64,000 nucleotides of DNA, taken from contig NZ_SADD01000018.1 of assembly GCF_004005565.1 (NCBI RefSeq), forward strand, positions 36,860 to 100,859. Direction: 5' to 3'. The translations under genes and the position numbers were made by a program. The notes beneath the pieces were generated by a model that ran no database searches, was not told the origin of the DNA, and saw only the letters and a program-made list of their open reading frames with translations. Shown here piece after piece: positions 9,333 through 17,351 of this stretch. How positions within the stretch are numbered: the first letter of the stretch is position 1; each line of letters opens with the position of its first letter. The DNA is from Lujinxingia sediminis (GTDB lineage: Bacteria > Myxococcota_A > Bradymonadia > Bradymonadales > Bradymonadaceae).

Positions 9333-9364
9333 AAAAAAAAGGGCGACCCGCAAAGGGGTCGCCC
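9333..9364 (-). terminator. Intrinsic terminator (minus strand)
   Basis: The stem GGGCGACCC/GGGTCGCCC is followed on the minus strand by eight T (plus-strand A run at 9333-9340). It ends the Cys-rich lipoprotein transcript. Confidence 0.9.
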
Positions 9365-9412
9365 TGTTCAATCTGCCCGAAAACTCAATGCGGCTCCCGG
9401 GGTTTCAACGTA

Positions 9413-10357
9413 TCAGCCCGCATGGGCCTCACAGCCACCAATATCCTGGCAGATCAACGTGGTGCCACACTCGCCGGCGGCCTCATTGCAGTCTTCGCGC
9501 GGGGTGTAGCCCTCGGGACAGACGTCGTAATTCGTGGTGCAGTCGACCACCGGCCCGCGGCAGTAGGCGTTGACCTCGGGACAGAGCTCGACGATGAAGC
9601 ACATCCGGTCGGCGTCCGGCCCCAGGTCCACGGTGCAGTCTTCGGGGGCGACCGCCTCCAGGCCTGCCGGGCAGGTGTAGGAGGCCGGGTCGCATTCCCC
9701 CGGAGCACGGGAAGCGCAGTAGATGGTGGTGCCGCACATGCTCACCTCCCGGCACTCGTCCTGTCCATCGCAGCTATCGACCTGAACCTCGGCAGCCTCA
9801 CAGACCGGCAAGGCGTCACAGATATCGATCTGTGGCGAGCAGCCGTAGGTTTCACCGCAGGCACTCAACTCGATGCACCCGTCAACCCCCTCGCAGCTCT
9901 CCACTTTGGTGAACGTGTCGTCACAGCCGGCAAGATCCACGTCACAGGTGGCTTCCTGCGGCACGCAGAGCACCTGCTCGTCGCAGGCATCCACCGCGCG
10001 GCAGTCTTCGTCCGCGTAGCCATTGCAGCTCTCCACTTCGGCTTCATCGGCCGCGCAGACGGGCACGTCGGTGCAGCTTCCCGCCTCGGCGCAGAAGATG
10101 GTGGTGCCGCAGAGAGTAACTTCATCGCAGGAATCGAGTCCCTCGCAGCTGGCCACCTCCTCAAAGCCCTCATCACACGACGGCAGCGCCAGACAGGCAT
10201 CCTGCGCTCCGGCATCCCCGGCATCTTCATCGGGAAGCACATCCTCCTGCCCCACATCCGCTGGCTCATCAACGTCGGGGTCCGAGCTACAGCCAGCAAT
10301 CAAAGCGCTCGCCAGAAACATCACCACGCTCAGGCGCATCTTCTTCATCCATGTCAT
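9413..10357 (-). CDS. Cysteine-rich repeat lipoprotein
   Basis: A 314-aa surface or periplasmic lipoprotein. The start at 10357 has GAGGAAG upstream. The signal peptide ends at the lipobox IAGC (Cys23), followed by an Asp-rich linker (24-52). The rest is about six imperfect 40-residue modules of the form C..LP.CDEGFEEVASC.G.D.C.EV..CGTTIFC, giving many regularly spaced cysteines likely to be disulphide-bonded in the periplasm. GTTIFC, GTTIYC and GTTLIC mark successive units. No catalytic motif is visible. Cys-rich lipoproteins of this type recur in predatory deltaproteobacteria; the role is unknown. Confidence 0.85.
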   Translation of the reverse strand: MTWMKKMRLSVVMFLASALIAGCSSDPDVDEPADVGQEDVLPDEDAGDAGAQDACLALPSCDEGFEEVASCEGLDSCDEVTLCGTTIFCAEAGSCTDVPVCAADEAEVESCNGYADEDCRAVDACDEQVLCVPQEATCDVDLAGCDDTFTKVESCEGVDGCIELSACGETYGCSPQIDICDALPVCEAAEVQVDSCDGQDECREVSMCGTTIYCASRAPGECDPASYTCPAGLEAVAPEDCTVDLGPDADRMCFIVELCPEVNAYCRGPVVDCTTNYDVCPEGYTPREDCNEAAGECGTTLICQDIGGCEAHAG

Positions 10358-10582
10358 CGCGTCTTCCTCATAAGAATCATCAAACGATCCACGCCCTCAC
10401 CGGGGCAGCGTGAACCCGTTCTGGCAAAGCAGCCAGCGCCAGACAAGAAGGAAGGGATCGACCAACGTCGACGTCCCCTCACTGCGCCGTGAGCAGACAT
10501 GGATGCCGATGGATGCGAGCCCGAGCGCGATGCGTGCACGACGCAAAACGCGGCCGCGTCATCAACCCGAGCTCACGTCGCA

Positions 10583-11794
10583 CTACGGACGACGCCGCCA
10601 GAAGGGCCGCCCCCCCACCACCGGACGGTAGGGTTTCTGCAACTCCGCTCCCACCCCCTCGCGCTGCGTGGTGCGGTAGAGTGCAAAGAGCCCGATCGCC
10701 GCCTGGATCACCGCCACGCCCACGTAGAACCCGCCCGGGCCCATGGCGTCCATCAACGCAGCCACCCCCACCGGTCCGGCCGTCGCCCCCAGCCCGAAGA
10801 CCAGCACCAGGGTGCTGCTGGCGGCCACACGCTGACCCGGGCGCAGGTGATCGTTGGCGTGCGCCATCCCCAGCGCATAGACCGGCATCGAGAAACCTCC
10901 CACCAGGAAGATCAGCCCCAGGGTGAGCGCCGCGCTCTGCCCCATCATCACCCAGGCCACAAGCGCCAGAGCCACGCTCAACGCGCTGGTCAGCACGATC
11001 ACCGCCCGTCGCGCAAAACGGTCGCTGAGCCTGCCAATCGGAAACTGAAGGATCGCCGCGCCGGCGATGAGCATCGCCATAAAGATCGAGATCTCGGCGA
11101 CCGAGAGTCCGACCTCCTCCCCGAATACCGCGCCCATCCCCAGAAGGGCTCCCGTGGAGAGCCCCGCCCCCGCGCACGCCATCACCCCCAGCGGCGAGAG
11201 CGTCCAGAGGGCGCGCGGACTCAGGCGCTCCTGCTCCTCGGAGGGCTGTGGCGCGCTGGTGGTCAGCGAGATCGGCACCAACGCCAGCGAGATCAACACC
11301 GACGTCAGCACAAAGAGCACGAGCTCCGCCGGCGAGCCCACGTTGAGGAGGAGTTGTCCCCCGCTTAAACCTACGTACTGGACGACCATGTAGAGTGAGA
11401 GAAGTTGGCCCCGTGTGCGGTTATCCGCCCGATCATTGAGCCAGCTTTCGGCCACCACATAGACGCCGGCATAACAGAACCCGGTCACCAGGCGCATCAG
11501 CCCCCAGAACCAGGGCTCAAGAATGAGACCGTGCAACAGGATCGCCGCCGAGGCCATCGATGACCACGCCGCAAAGACCCGAATATGCCCCACATCTTTG
11601 ACGATTTTCGGCGTGAGGGTGGAGCCGGCCAGAAAGCCCACATAAAACGCCGACATGATCGCGCCGGTCGCCCCGGTGCTAAAGCCCTCGATCGAGGCAC
11701 GAAGCCCCAGAAGGCTCGTCTGAAGACCGTTTCCCAGCATGATCAGCGCGATCCCCACCAGGAGCGCCCAGGAATGTCGAAGCGCGCTTTTCAC
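10583..11794 (-). CDS. MFS transporter, YcaD-like
   Basis: An inner-membrane transporter of about 403 aa with twelve predicted helices. The pattern GFCYAGVYVVAESWLNDRADNRTRGQLLSLYMVVQ resembles the YcaD/YfkF group (conserved Glu in VAESW and an Arg-rich cytoplasmic loop). The GTG at 11794 has GAGG six bases upstream; a TTG at 11812 would add six residues but lacks a binding site. The ligand is unknown. A short motif (CGCCGTGAGCAGA) occurs both upstream (about 11893) and downstream (about 10484) of the gene. Confidence 0.9.
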   Translation of the reverse strand: MKSALRHSWALLVGIALIMLGNGLQTSLLGLRASIEGFSTGATGAIMSAFYVGFLAGSTLTPKIVKDVGHIRVFAAWSSMASAAILLHGLILEPWFWGLMRLVTGFCYAGVYVVAESWLNDRADNRTRGQLLSLYMVVQYVGLSGGQLLLNVGSPAELVLFVLTSVLISLALVPISLTTSAPQPSEEQERLSPRALWTLSPLGVMACAGAGLSTGALLGMGAVFGEEVGLSVAEISIFMAMLIAGAAILQFPIGRLSDRFARRAVIVLTSALSVALALVAWVMMGQSAALTLGLIFLVGGFSMPVYALGMAHANDHLRPGQRVAASSTLVLVFGLGATAGPVGVAALMDAMGPGGFYVGVAVIQAAIGLFALYRTTQREGVGAELQKPYRPVVGGRPFWRRRP

Positions 11795-12095
11795 CCTGCA
11801 CCTCAGCCTCAATCAACACGATATGACACCGCGCAGCGCGCGAACTGCCGCGCTCTACTCGAATCCCACTCGCCGAGCAAGCACCGCAACTACGCCGTGA
11901 GCAGAAGTCGACGTCGATGGCTGCGAAGTCGAGAGCTTCTCGGGCAAGGCGCGAAACTAACGCTGCCCGAGGTGCTCTCAACGCAGCAGATGCTCGAAGA
12001 GGCCGTCGCTCACAGTCCCCCCCTGCCCCTGGTCGTTTAAGATACCCCTCACCGAAGCGCCCGCCGGCGTTGTACCGCGGGCGCTCGCCATGCGC

Positions 12096-13430
12096 TCAGC
12101 TCAGGTCTTGAAGCAGACGTTCCAGCATGGCTCCCAGGGTTTCGATGTCATCTTCGGTGACGTTGAGGTGAGGACGCAGGCGAATGGTATCGGCCCCGGC
12201 CCCCAGGAGCAGAAGATTCTCGCGATCGCGGGCGCGCTGAATCAGCGTCTGCTTGAGTCCGGGAGTTCGCATCGAGAAGCCCTGGTAGAGGCCGTAGCCC
12301 CGCACGTTGTACATAAGCTCGGGGAAGCGCTCGGCCAGCCCCTGGAGCATCTCCACAAGCAACGCGCCCAGCGCCGGAACCTTCTCGATGAGACCTTCGC
12401 GCTGCACGATGGCGTACTCCTGAACAAAACGCACCATATCCGCCAGCGTGCCCCCCCACGTGGAGTCGAGCACCCCGAGGTCGTCCATTCGGTTGAGCAT
12501 ATAGACCACCCCGTTGCCGAGCTTCTTGCCGCTGGCCACCGCCTGCGGGGGATGGGGGAGATCGAAGGCGTCAATCGTGAAGAAGGTTCCGGTAGCGCCG
12601 CCGGCGGTCTGAACCTCGTCAAAGGCCAGCGGAATTCGGTGGGCATGGCAGAGCTCGGAGAGCTTCTGAAAAAAGGAACGCGGCGCGACGCGGTGGCCGC
12701 CGGCCCCCTGAATAGGCTCCAGGATCACGGCGACAATCTCATCACAATAATGCTCAAAGAGATTCTCCAGAACCGTCAGGCAACGCTCCACTTTCTCTCG
12801 GGTTTGGGCCGGACTCTCGCTGGTATCCAGGGCCGGAAAGGGCACCTGCAGGTTGCCCGGCACAAGCCCCTGAAAGTCTTTGGTCATCACCGGATCATGA
12901 GAGACGCGCGTGACGTTGAGAGCGAAGACGGTGCGCCCGTGGAAGGCCTGATCGAAGTACACAAAGCGTCGAGCGCGGGGCGTCTTCCCCTCCGAAAGCA
13001 GGCGTTGATGATGAAGGTTGATGAGGTACTTCATCATGTTCTCAACGGCCTCCGCTCCGGAGTTCACCGCGTAGACCTCCAGCCCCGGATTCTGCATGCA
13101 CCGCGGGCCGAGTTTATGAAGGGTGCGGTAGTACTCCAGACACTCGGGGGTGAGGAAATCCGGGTTCGCGATCTTGTTGTTCGCAGCCACCACCAGACGC
13201 CGGGTGTATTCGGCCTCATAGAGCCCGGGGTGGTTATGAGCGATGAGCTTGGCGCCGTAATATCCCGCCCAGTCAAAGAGGCGGTTGCCTTCAAGCGTCG
13301 CCAGGTACATGCCCTCCGAGCGAGCCAGGTCGACGACAAAGGGGTGGGGTTCGGCCAGCACGTAGGCGTTGAGTTCTTTGAGAAGTGCGGCGCTGCCGGG
13401 GGCAGCAGGGGGCGCGGTGAGTTGGGGCAT
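12096..13430 (-). CDS. lat: L-lysine 6-transaminase-like class III aminotransferase
   Basis: A PLP enzyme of 444 aa. It resembles L-lysine epsilon-aminotransferase: opening EPHPFVVDLARSEG, conserved VNSGAEAVEN, FHGRTVFALN, EPIQGAGG, FDEVQTAGG (PLP-pyridine Asp), Lys in VASGKKLG and the C-terminal STWGGTLADMVR with GADTIRLRP. The reaction would turn lysine plus 2-oxoglutarate into 2-aminoadipate semialdehyde (cyclising to piperideine-6-carboxylate) plus glutamate. It is single and preceded by a cobalamin riboswitch 305 bp upstream. A related class III transaminase with another omega-amino substrate is the main alternative. Confidence 0.8.
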   Translation of the reverse strand: MPQLTAPPAAPGSAALLKELNAYVLAEPHPFVVDLARSEGMYLATLEGNRLFDWAGYYGAKLIAHNHPGLYEAEYTRRLVVAANNKIANPDFLTPECLEYYRTLHKLGPRCMQNPGLEVYAVNSGAEAVENMMKYLINLHHQRLLSEGKTPRARRFVYFDQAFHGRTVFALNVTRVSHDPVMTKDFQGLVPGNLQVPFPALDTSESPAQTREKVERCLTVLENLFEHYCDEIVAVILEPIQGAGGHRVAPRSFFQKLSELCHAHRIPLAFDEVQTAGGATGTFFTIDAFDLPHPPQAVASGKKLGNGVVYMLNRMDDLGVLDSTWGGTLADMVRFVQEYAIVQREGLIEKVPALGALLVEMLQGLAERFPELMYNVRGYGLYQGFSMRTPGLKQTLIQRARDRENLLLLGAGADTIRLRPHLNVTEDDIETLGAMLERLLQDLS

Positions 13431-13734
13431 GAAAGACCTCGACAGACGTCAGAAGGGGGGCAAACCCCCGGGATCGCGGGAAACGAGCCTGATGTGGGAA
13501 TGTGGGGGCCGACGGCTGCTCGCAGCCTCCCCGCGCGGTGGCGTGGGGCGAGCTAAGGAAAGAGCGGAGGCCTGCGATCGGTACGATCCCGGGAGGAAAA
13601 CAAGCGGGCGAAAAAGCGCGCGCCAGACACAGGGAGAGGGTCCGCACAGAGAGGCACTCTGAGGTGGACCGGCGGCGCTCCCACGGCACGGCCAGGTCAA
13701 ACCGATCCGGGATGGCTCTCCCTCGATCGGATGC

Positions 13735-13985
13735 GGGCAGGTCTTCGGGCTTTTGAGCGAGTCGCCCACCGATAGGGGGCGCGTGCCTACTGTCCACCGC
13801 TTCCCGGCCCCACGGGGGCCAGTGCGTCAGGTGTGGAGGTCGTTCTCAAGTACCGCTGCGGGGCAGCTCCGGCATTCAACCGGATTCCCTGTTCACACGC
13901 CTTCAACACAAGAGCAGCTCAAGACGTGCTTTGTCCCCTGGAGCGCCTTTTCCAGGCCTCCCGGGGAACACCAGCATGGCCGGGA
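13735..13985 (-). ncRNA. Cobalamin riboswitch
   Basis: Read on the minus strand, the core is clear. AACAGGGAATCCGG and a mirror CCGG pair are followed by a CCCGCAGCGGTAC block (B12 box region), GCACTGGCCCCC with GGGGCCGGGAAG, and finally AGCCCGAAGACCTGCC, which closes the aptamer. A hairpin just downstream (CCGATC at 13725-13730 pairing with GATCGG at 13702-13707, then TTTG) could be the expression platform. The next gene on this strand is the lysine 6-transaminase. No small ORF with a ribosome binding site is evident in between. Confidence 0.88.
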
Positions 13986-14143
13986 CGTTAGGCGCTGACT
14001 TCAGCGGGTGTCAACGCAATTTGCGGGACGGACGTGAGGAGGCTGATCGGCATGTGTTCGCCGCACTCCGCCCCCCGGCGAAGTCTGGGGTGGTCGCTTG
14101 CCTCACAGCTCCCCGGACATCGCCAGCGCGATTGCCACTAACG

Positions 14144-14635
14144 TTCGGAACACTCCCGACGGCACAAACGCGCGTGCAGACCACCTTCGGAACACTCCCG
14201 ACGACACAAACGCACGTGCCGATTGCCTTCGAAACACTCCTGACGACACAAACGCATGTGCAGACCACCTTCGGAACACTCCTGACGACACAAACGCACG
14301 TGCAGATTGCCTTCGGAACACTCCCGACGGCACAAACGCACGTGCAGATTGCCTTCGGAGCACTCCTGACGACACAAACGCATGTGCAGATTGCCTTCGG
14401 AACACTCCCGACGGCACACACACACGCGCAGACCACCTTCGGAACACTCCCGAGGGCACACACGCATGCGCAGACCACCTTCGGAACACTTCTGACGACA
14501 CAAACGCATGTGCAGATTGCCTTCGGAACACTCCCGACGACACAAACGCACGTGCAGATTGCCTTCGGAACACTCCCGAGGGCACACACGCATGTCCAGA
14601 CCACCTTCGGAACACTCCTGACGACGCCGGAACGA
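14144..14635. repeat. 42-bp minisatellite, 11 units plus partial
   Basis: Units of exactly 42 bp start at 14144 and repeat to 14606. Each begins TTCGGAACACTCC. Variation is concentrated in two half-unit positions: (C/T)GA(C/G)(G/A)GCACA and GCAGA(TTGCC/CCACC). Several frames on both strands stay open across the array simply because 42 is a multiple of three; none has a convincing start or homology. Nothing else is seen between the riboswitch and the terminator at 14712. Confidence 0.92.
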
Positions 14636-14711
14636 CCGCAAAACGCGTTCGGAAGTGCTTACAAGCGAAAAGGACAGGGGCTGCAGATGGTCTTTGAAGA
14701 TGCGTACCACT

Positions 14712-14742
14712 AAAAACCCCCGACCGTTTCGACGGTCGGGGG
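14712..14742 (-). terminator. Intrinsic terminator (minus strand)
   Basis: The stem CCCCCGACCGT/ACGGTCGGGGG with loop TTCG is followed on the minus strand by TTTTT. It lies 77 bp beyond the stop of the modular lipoprotein. Confidence 0.88.
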
Positions 14743-14818
14743 TCATATGCAGAAGTAGAACCTTATGTCGCGGGGACAATCGAAGAGGAGCGACTTAGCG
14801 CTCCTCCCCCACCATCAC

Positions 14819-16759
14819 TCACTCCGCGCCGCACTGGGCATCGAGCGGCGAGGGGTGAATCGACTGGCAGTGCCCCTGGTCGATGGAGCCGGGGATCCCG
14901 TTGAGTTGCACCGGCATAATACGATCCGAGTTCAGGCACGAGGTACCCATCCCGCTCTGGCAAGAGCCGACACTGACGTAGACCGTCCCCGACAGGCTCA
15001 GCGGCAGATTGAGCGCCCAGTTTCCTGTGGCATCACTCACCGTATGGGCCACCACCGGCCCCCAGGTAAAGGGGTCTTCCATGCCCGCCTCGCAGCTGCG
15101 CGCCGGGTAGCTCGAGTACACATACACCGGCACCCCGGGCGCCGGAGTCGTCCACCCGCCGAGCGAAACCGAGCTCTGCAGGCACGCCGTCTCTCCGGCG
15201 CCCAGCACCAGCGCATCGGCCTCAGCGCACTCGCCATCGCCACACTCGGCCACAGTCGCTCCTACCGTGCTCGCCATACCGGAGGCGACCTGCCCCTGGC
15301 CGTCGAGCGCGCTCAACTCCAGCTCCGCATTGAGCGGAACCTCGATGCAGTAGCCGCCCTCACTATCGCTGACCGCCGAGAAGAACTGCGCACCCACCGC
15401 GCCCTCGTGCACCGCGTACACCGTGGCGCCCTCGACCGGAGCATCTTCGCTATTGAGCACCTCGCCACTGAGACAGGTCCCCTGGTCGAGAAGCTCCACA
15501 GTGACCTCCAGGCACTCCCCTTCGCCCTCGCCAGAGCAGCTCGCGGGAACATCACTTCCGCTCACCGTCACCGGACCACCGTCCTGGTAGAGGAAGTCAG
15601 CGTGGTAGGCCCCCACGTTCAGCGTGCCGTCGAGCAGAAAATCCATGCACGCCTGCCCCTGAGCATCAGTGAGGCTCGTGCCGACCAGCGCCCCCTCAAA
15701 GTCCAGGCCATCGCCCTGCACTGTCGCCCCCGGGATGGGCTCGCCGGACTTCGCATCGACGACGGTGATGTTCACGCAGTTGCGCAGCGAAACGGGCTTA
15801 TCAGCGTTCCACCAGCTGAAGTGCGTGGCGTCGCACTCCGCCAGACGTTGTATCCCCGCCTCGGTCACAGCGCACTCGCCCTCCTGCACCCAGCGGGCCT
15901 GCGCCAGGTCGAAATGCCAGAACTCAATGGCGTCGCCCGCCTCATAGGCTTCCAGGGCCTCAGGGATCACAAACTCCACGCGCGCCGACTCGCCATCGGC
16001 CAACTGCAACTTCTCGCCACCCTGCCAGAAGGAGATATCCGCCATCAGCACGCTCAAGATCGGCGTCTCCGGCCCCCCCCCTTCCGGAAGCCCGATAAGC
16101 GGCCCCGGCATAAAGCGGGCATCTTCGGTGGTCGGATCGAGCGAGGCAATCGTCGCCTCAACCTCTCCGTTCACCGGGTTGCCCTGACCGTCGACGAGGC
16201 TGTTGGCAGGCAGGCGAACCCGCACATTGCCGCGTGAGATGACGGCGTCCGCATCGTGGTTAAAAACCTGCGCCGGCCCCAGGGGAAGGAGCCGAAGGAT
16301 CGCATGGGCCTCAACCCCCTCCTCGGCCTGATGGACCGGGTAGTCCAGACTCGACGGCGCATATCCCTCGGCCTGCACCTGCGCCAGAAAACGCGCCGCA
16401 GCTTCCGGCGCGTCGAGCACCACCTCACCGGCCGCATCACTGAGCAGAACCTCCTCGCCATGACGCACCTGAGCCCCTTCGACCGGAAGCCCCGCCTTGT
16501 TAAGGATCTTCACCCGCAGGGCCATCGCCGACCGCGCGATGGGGTCTTCGGCATCGGCATCCGGCTCTTCAGCGTCCGGAGCGTCGGCGTCCTGATCGGC
16601 GGCGTCCTCGTCGGCGGCGTCCTGGTCGCCAGCGTCCTGCTCATCTTCGATCTGAGGGTCGTCCGGAGTATCGGAACACGCCGACGCTCCAGTCACCACC
16701 AGACCGCCCGCAAGCATCATCATCACCAGCCGTTTCATCATCATCGCATGCATCATCAT
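14819..16759 (-). CDS. Large modular lipoprotein with carboxypeptidase-regulatory-like domains
   Basis: A protein of about 646 aa. The frame runs back to 17092, but the only signal peptide starts at the ATG cluster 16759-16742 and ends at GASAC, so the upstream 111 codons are rejected. The lipid Cys is followed by an Asp/Ala/Glu linker. Several beta-sandwich modules come next: KILNKAGLPVEGAQVRHGEE, NITVVDAKSGEPIPGATVQGD, CLSGEVLNSEDAPVEGATVYA and a last GWTTPAPGVPVYVYSSYP. All fit the CarboxypepD_reg/Ig-like pattern PVxGAxVxxG followed by TDxxGxxxx. A ZU5/GAIN-like middle segment (VRLPANSLVDGQGNPVNGEV) is also visible. Likely a surface protein; binding partner unknown. Confidence 0.82.
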   Translation of the reverse strand: MMMHAMMMKRLVMMMLAGGLVVTGASACSDTPDDPQIEDEQDAGDQDAADEDAADQDADAPDAEEPDADAEDPIARSAMALRVKILNKAGLPVEGAQVRHGEEVLLSDAAGEVVLDAPEAAARFLAQVQAEGYAPSSLDYPVHQAEEGVEAHAILRLLPLGPAQVFNHDADAVISRGNVRVRLPANSLVDGQGNPVNGEVEATIASLDPTTEDARFMPGPLIGLPEGGGPETPILSVLMADISFWQGGEKLQLADGESARVEFVIPEALEAYEAGDAIEFWHFDLAQARWVQEGECAVTEAGIQRLAECDATHFSWWNADKPVSLRNCVNITVVDAKSGEPIPGATVQGDGLDFEGALVGTSLTDAQGQACMDFLLDGTLNVGAYHADFLYQDGGPVTVSGSDVPASCSGEGEGECLEVTVELLDQGTCLSGEVLNSEDAPVEGATVYAVHEGAVGAQFFSAVSDSEGGYCIEVPLNAELELSALDGQGQVASGMASTVGATVAECGDGECAEADALVLGAGETACLQSSVSLGGWTTPAPGVPVYVYSSYPARSCEAGMEDPFTWGPVVAHTVSDATGNWALNLPLSLSGTVYVSVGSCQSGMGTSCLNSDRIMPVQLNGIPGSIDQGHCQSIHPSPLDAQCGAE

Positions 16760-17180
16760 CCTCGTACTCAAGTCTGGGAGCCAGACCCCCTGCATCGCCG
16801 CCGGGGCCCGCTCCACGTTTGCGAAACGTCGATACAGTGTTGGCTTTTGCACAGTCGGTGCCAGACCACCGCCCGACACGCAAAAAACCACGCTTCCCCT
16901 CGAAATCAACGTTCTTCGCAACGATTGAATACGGGCGATCTTCACCTCGTCTCTCCTCTCCACCTTCACGATCGGAGTACGTGTTTTCCAACCACGACTA
17001 ACCTTGCGGTCAATACACCCCGCCCCTCTACTCCACTCCGCCCCAGCTCCACGTCCCAGCGCAACGCCACCGCCCGGGATGGTGCCTTTCAAGCGCCCCG
17101 AACTCGCCCGAAACCCGGGGCAGCGCTACCGCGATTCCCTATCGACGATGCCAGCCTCGTACTGAGCGCAAGAAACACCT

Positions 17181-17257
17181 GAGCGCAGCCAGGCCGACGA
17201 CTGGCAAGGAGATAGGGATGACGCTGTAGTAGCGCTAGCGTCGGCCTGGCTGCGCTC
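17181..17257. repeat. 77-bp hairpin with 19-bp perfect arms
   Basis: GAGCGCAGCCAGGCCGACG (17181-17199) is repeated inverted at 17239-17257 around a 39-nt loop. It lies between the divergent modular lipoprotein and the sulfatase, 94 bp before the sulfatase ATG. No poly-T follows either arm, so it is not a standard terminator. The layout is that of a small non-coding inverted-repeat element. Nothing else is seen in 16760-17351. Confidence 0.75.
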
Positions 17258-17351
17258 GACACTTCAATCGGAGCTCAAAGCGCGCTATGGATAAATCACG
17301 CAGCGACGTCCTGCGATGTCTTCCCCGCTCTCCCCCTGAACGCACCGATCG

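Noticed and set aside
13931..14713. 260-codon open frame across the 42-bp minisatellite
   Set aside because: Open only because the period is a multiple of three; frames on both strands are equally open, the start lies inside the cobalamin riboswitch, and the product is pure repeat.
16760..17092. N-terminal extension of the modular lipoprotein
   Set aside because: A signal peptide with lipobox starts only at 16759, and the 111 upstream codons show no ribosome binding site or homology.
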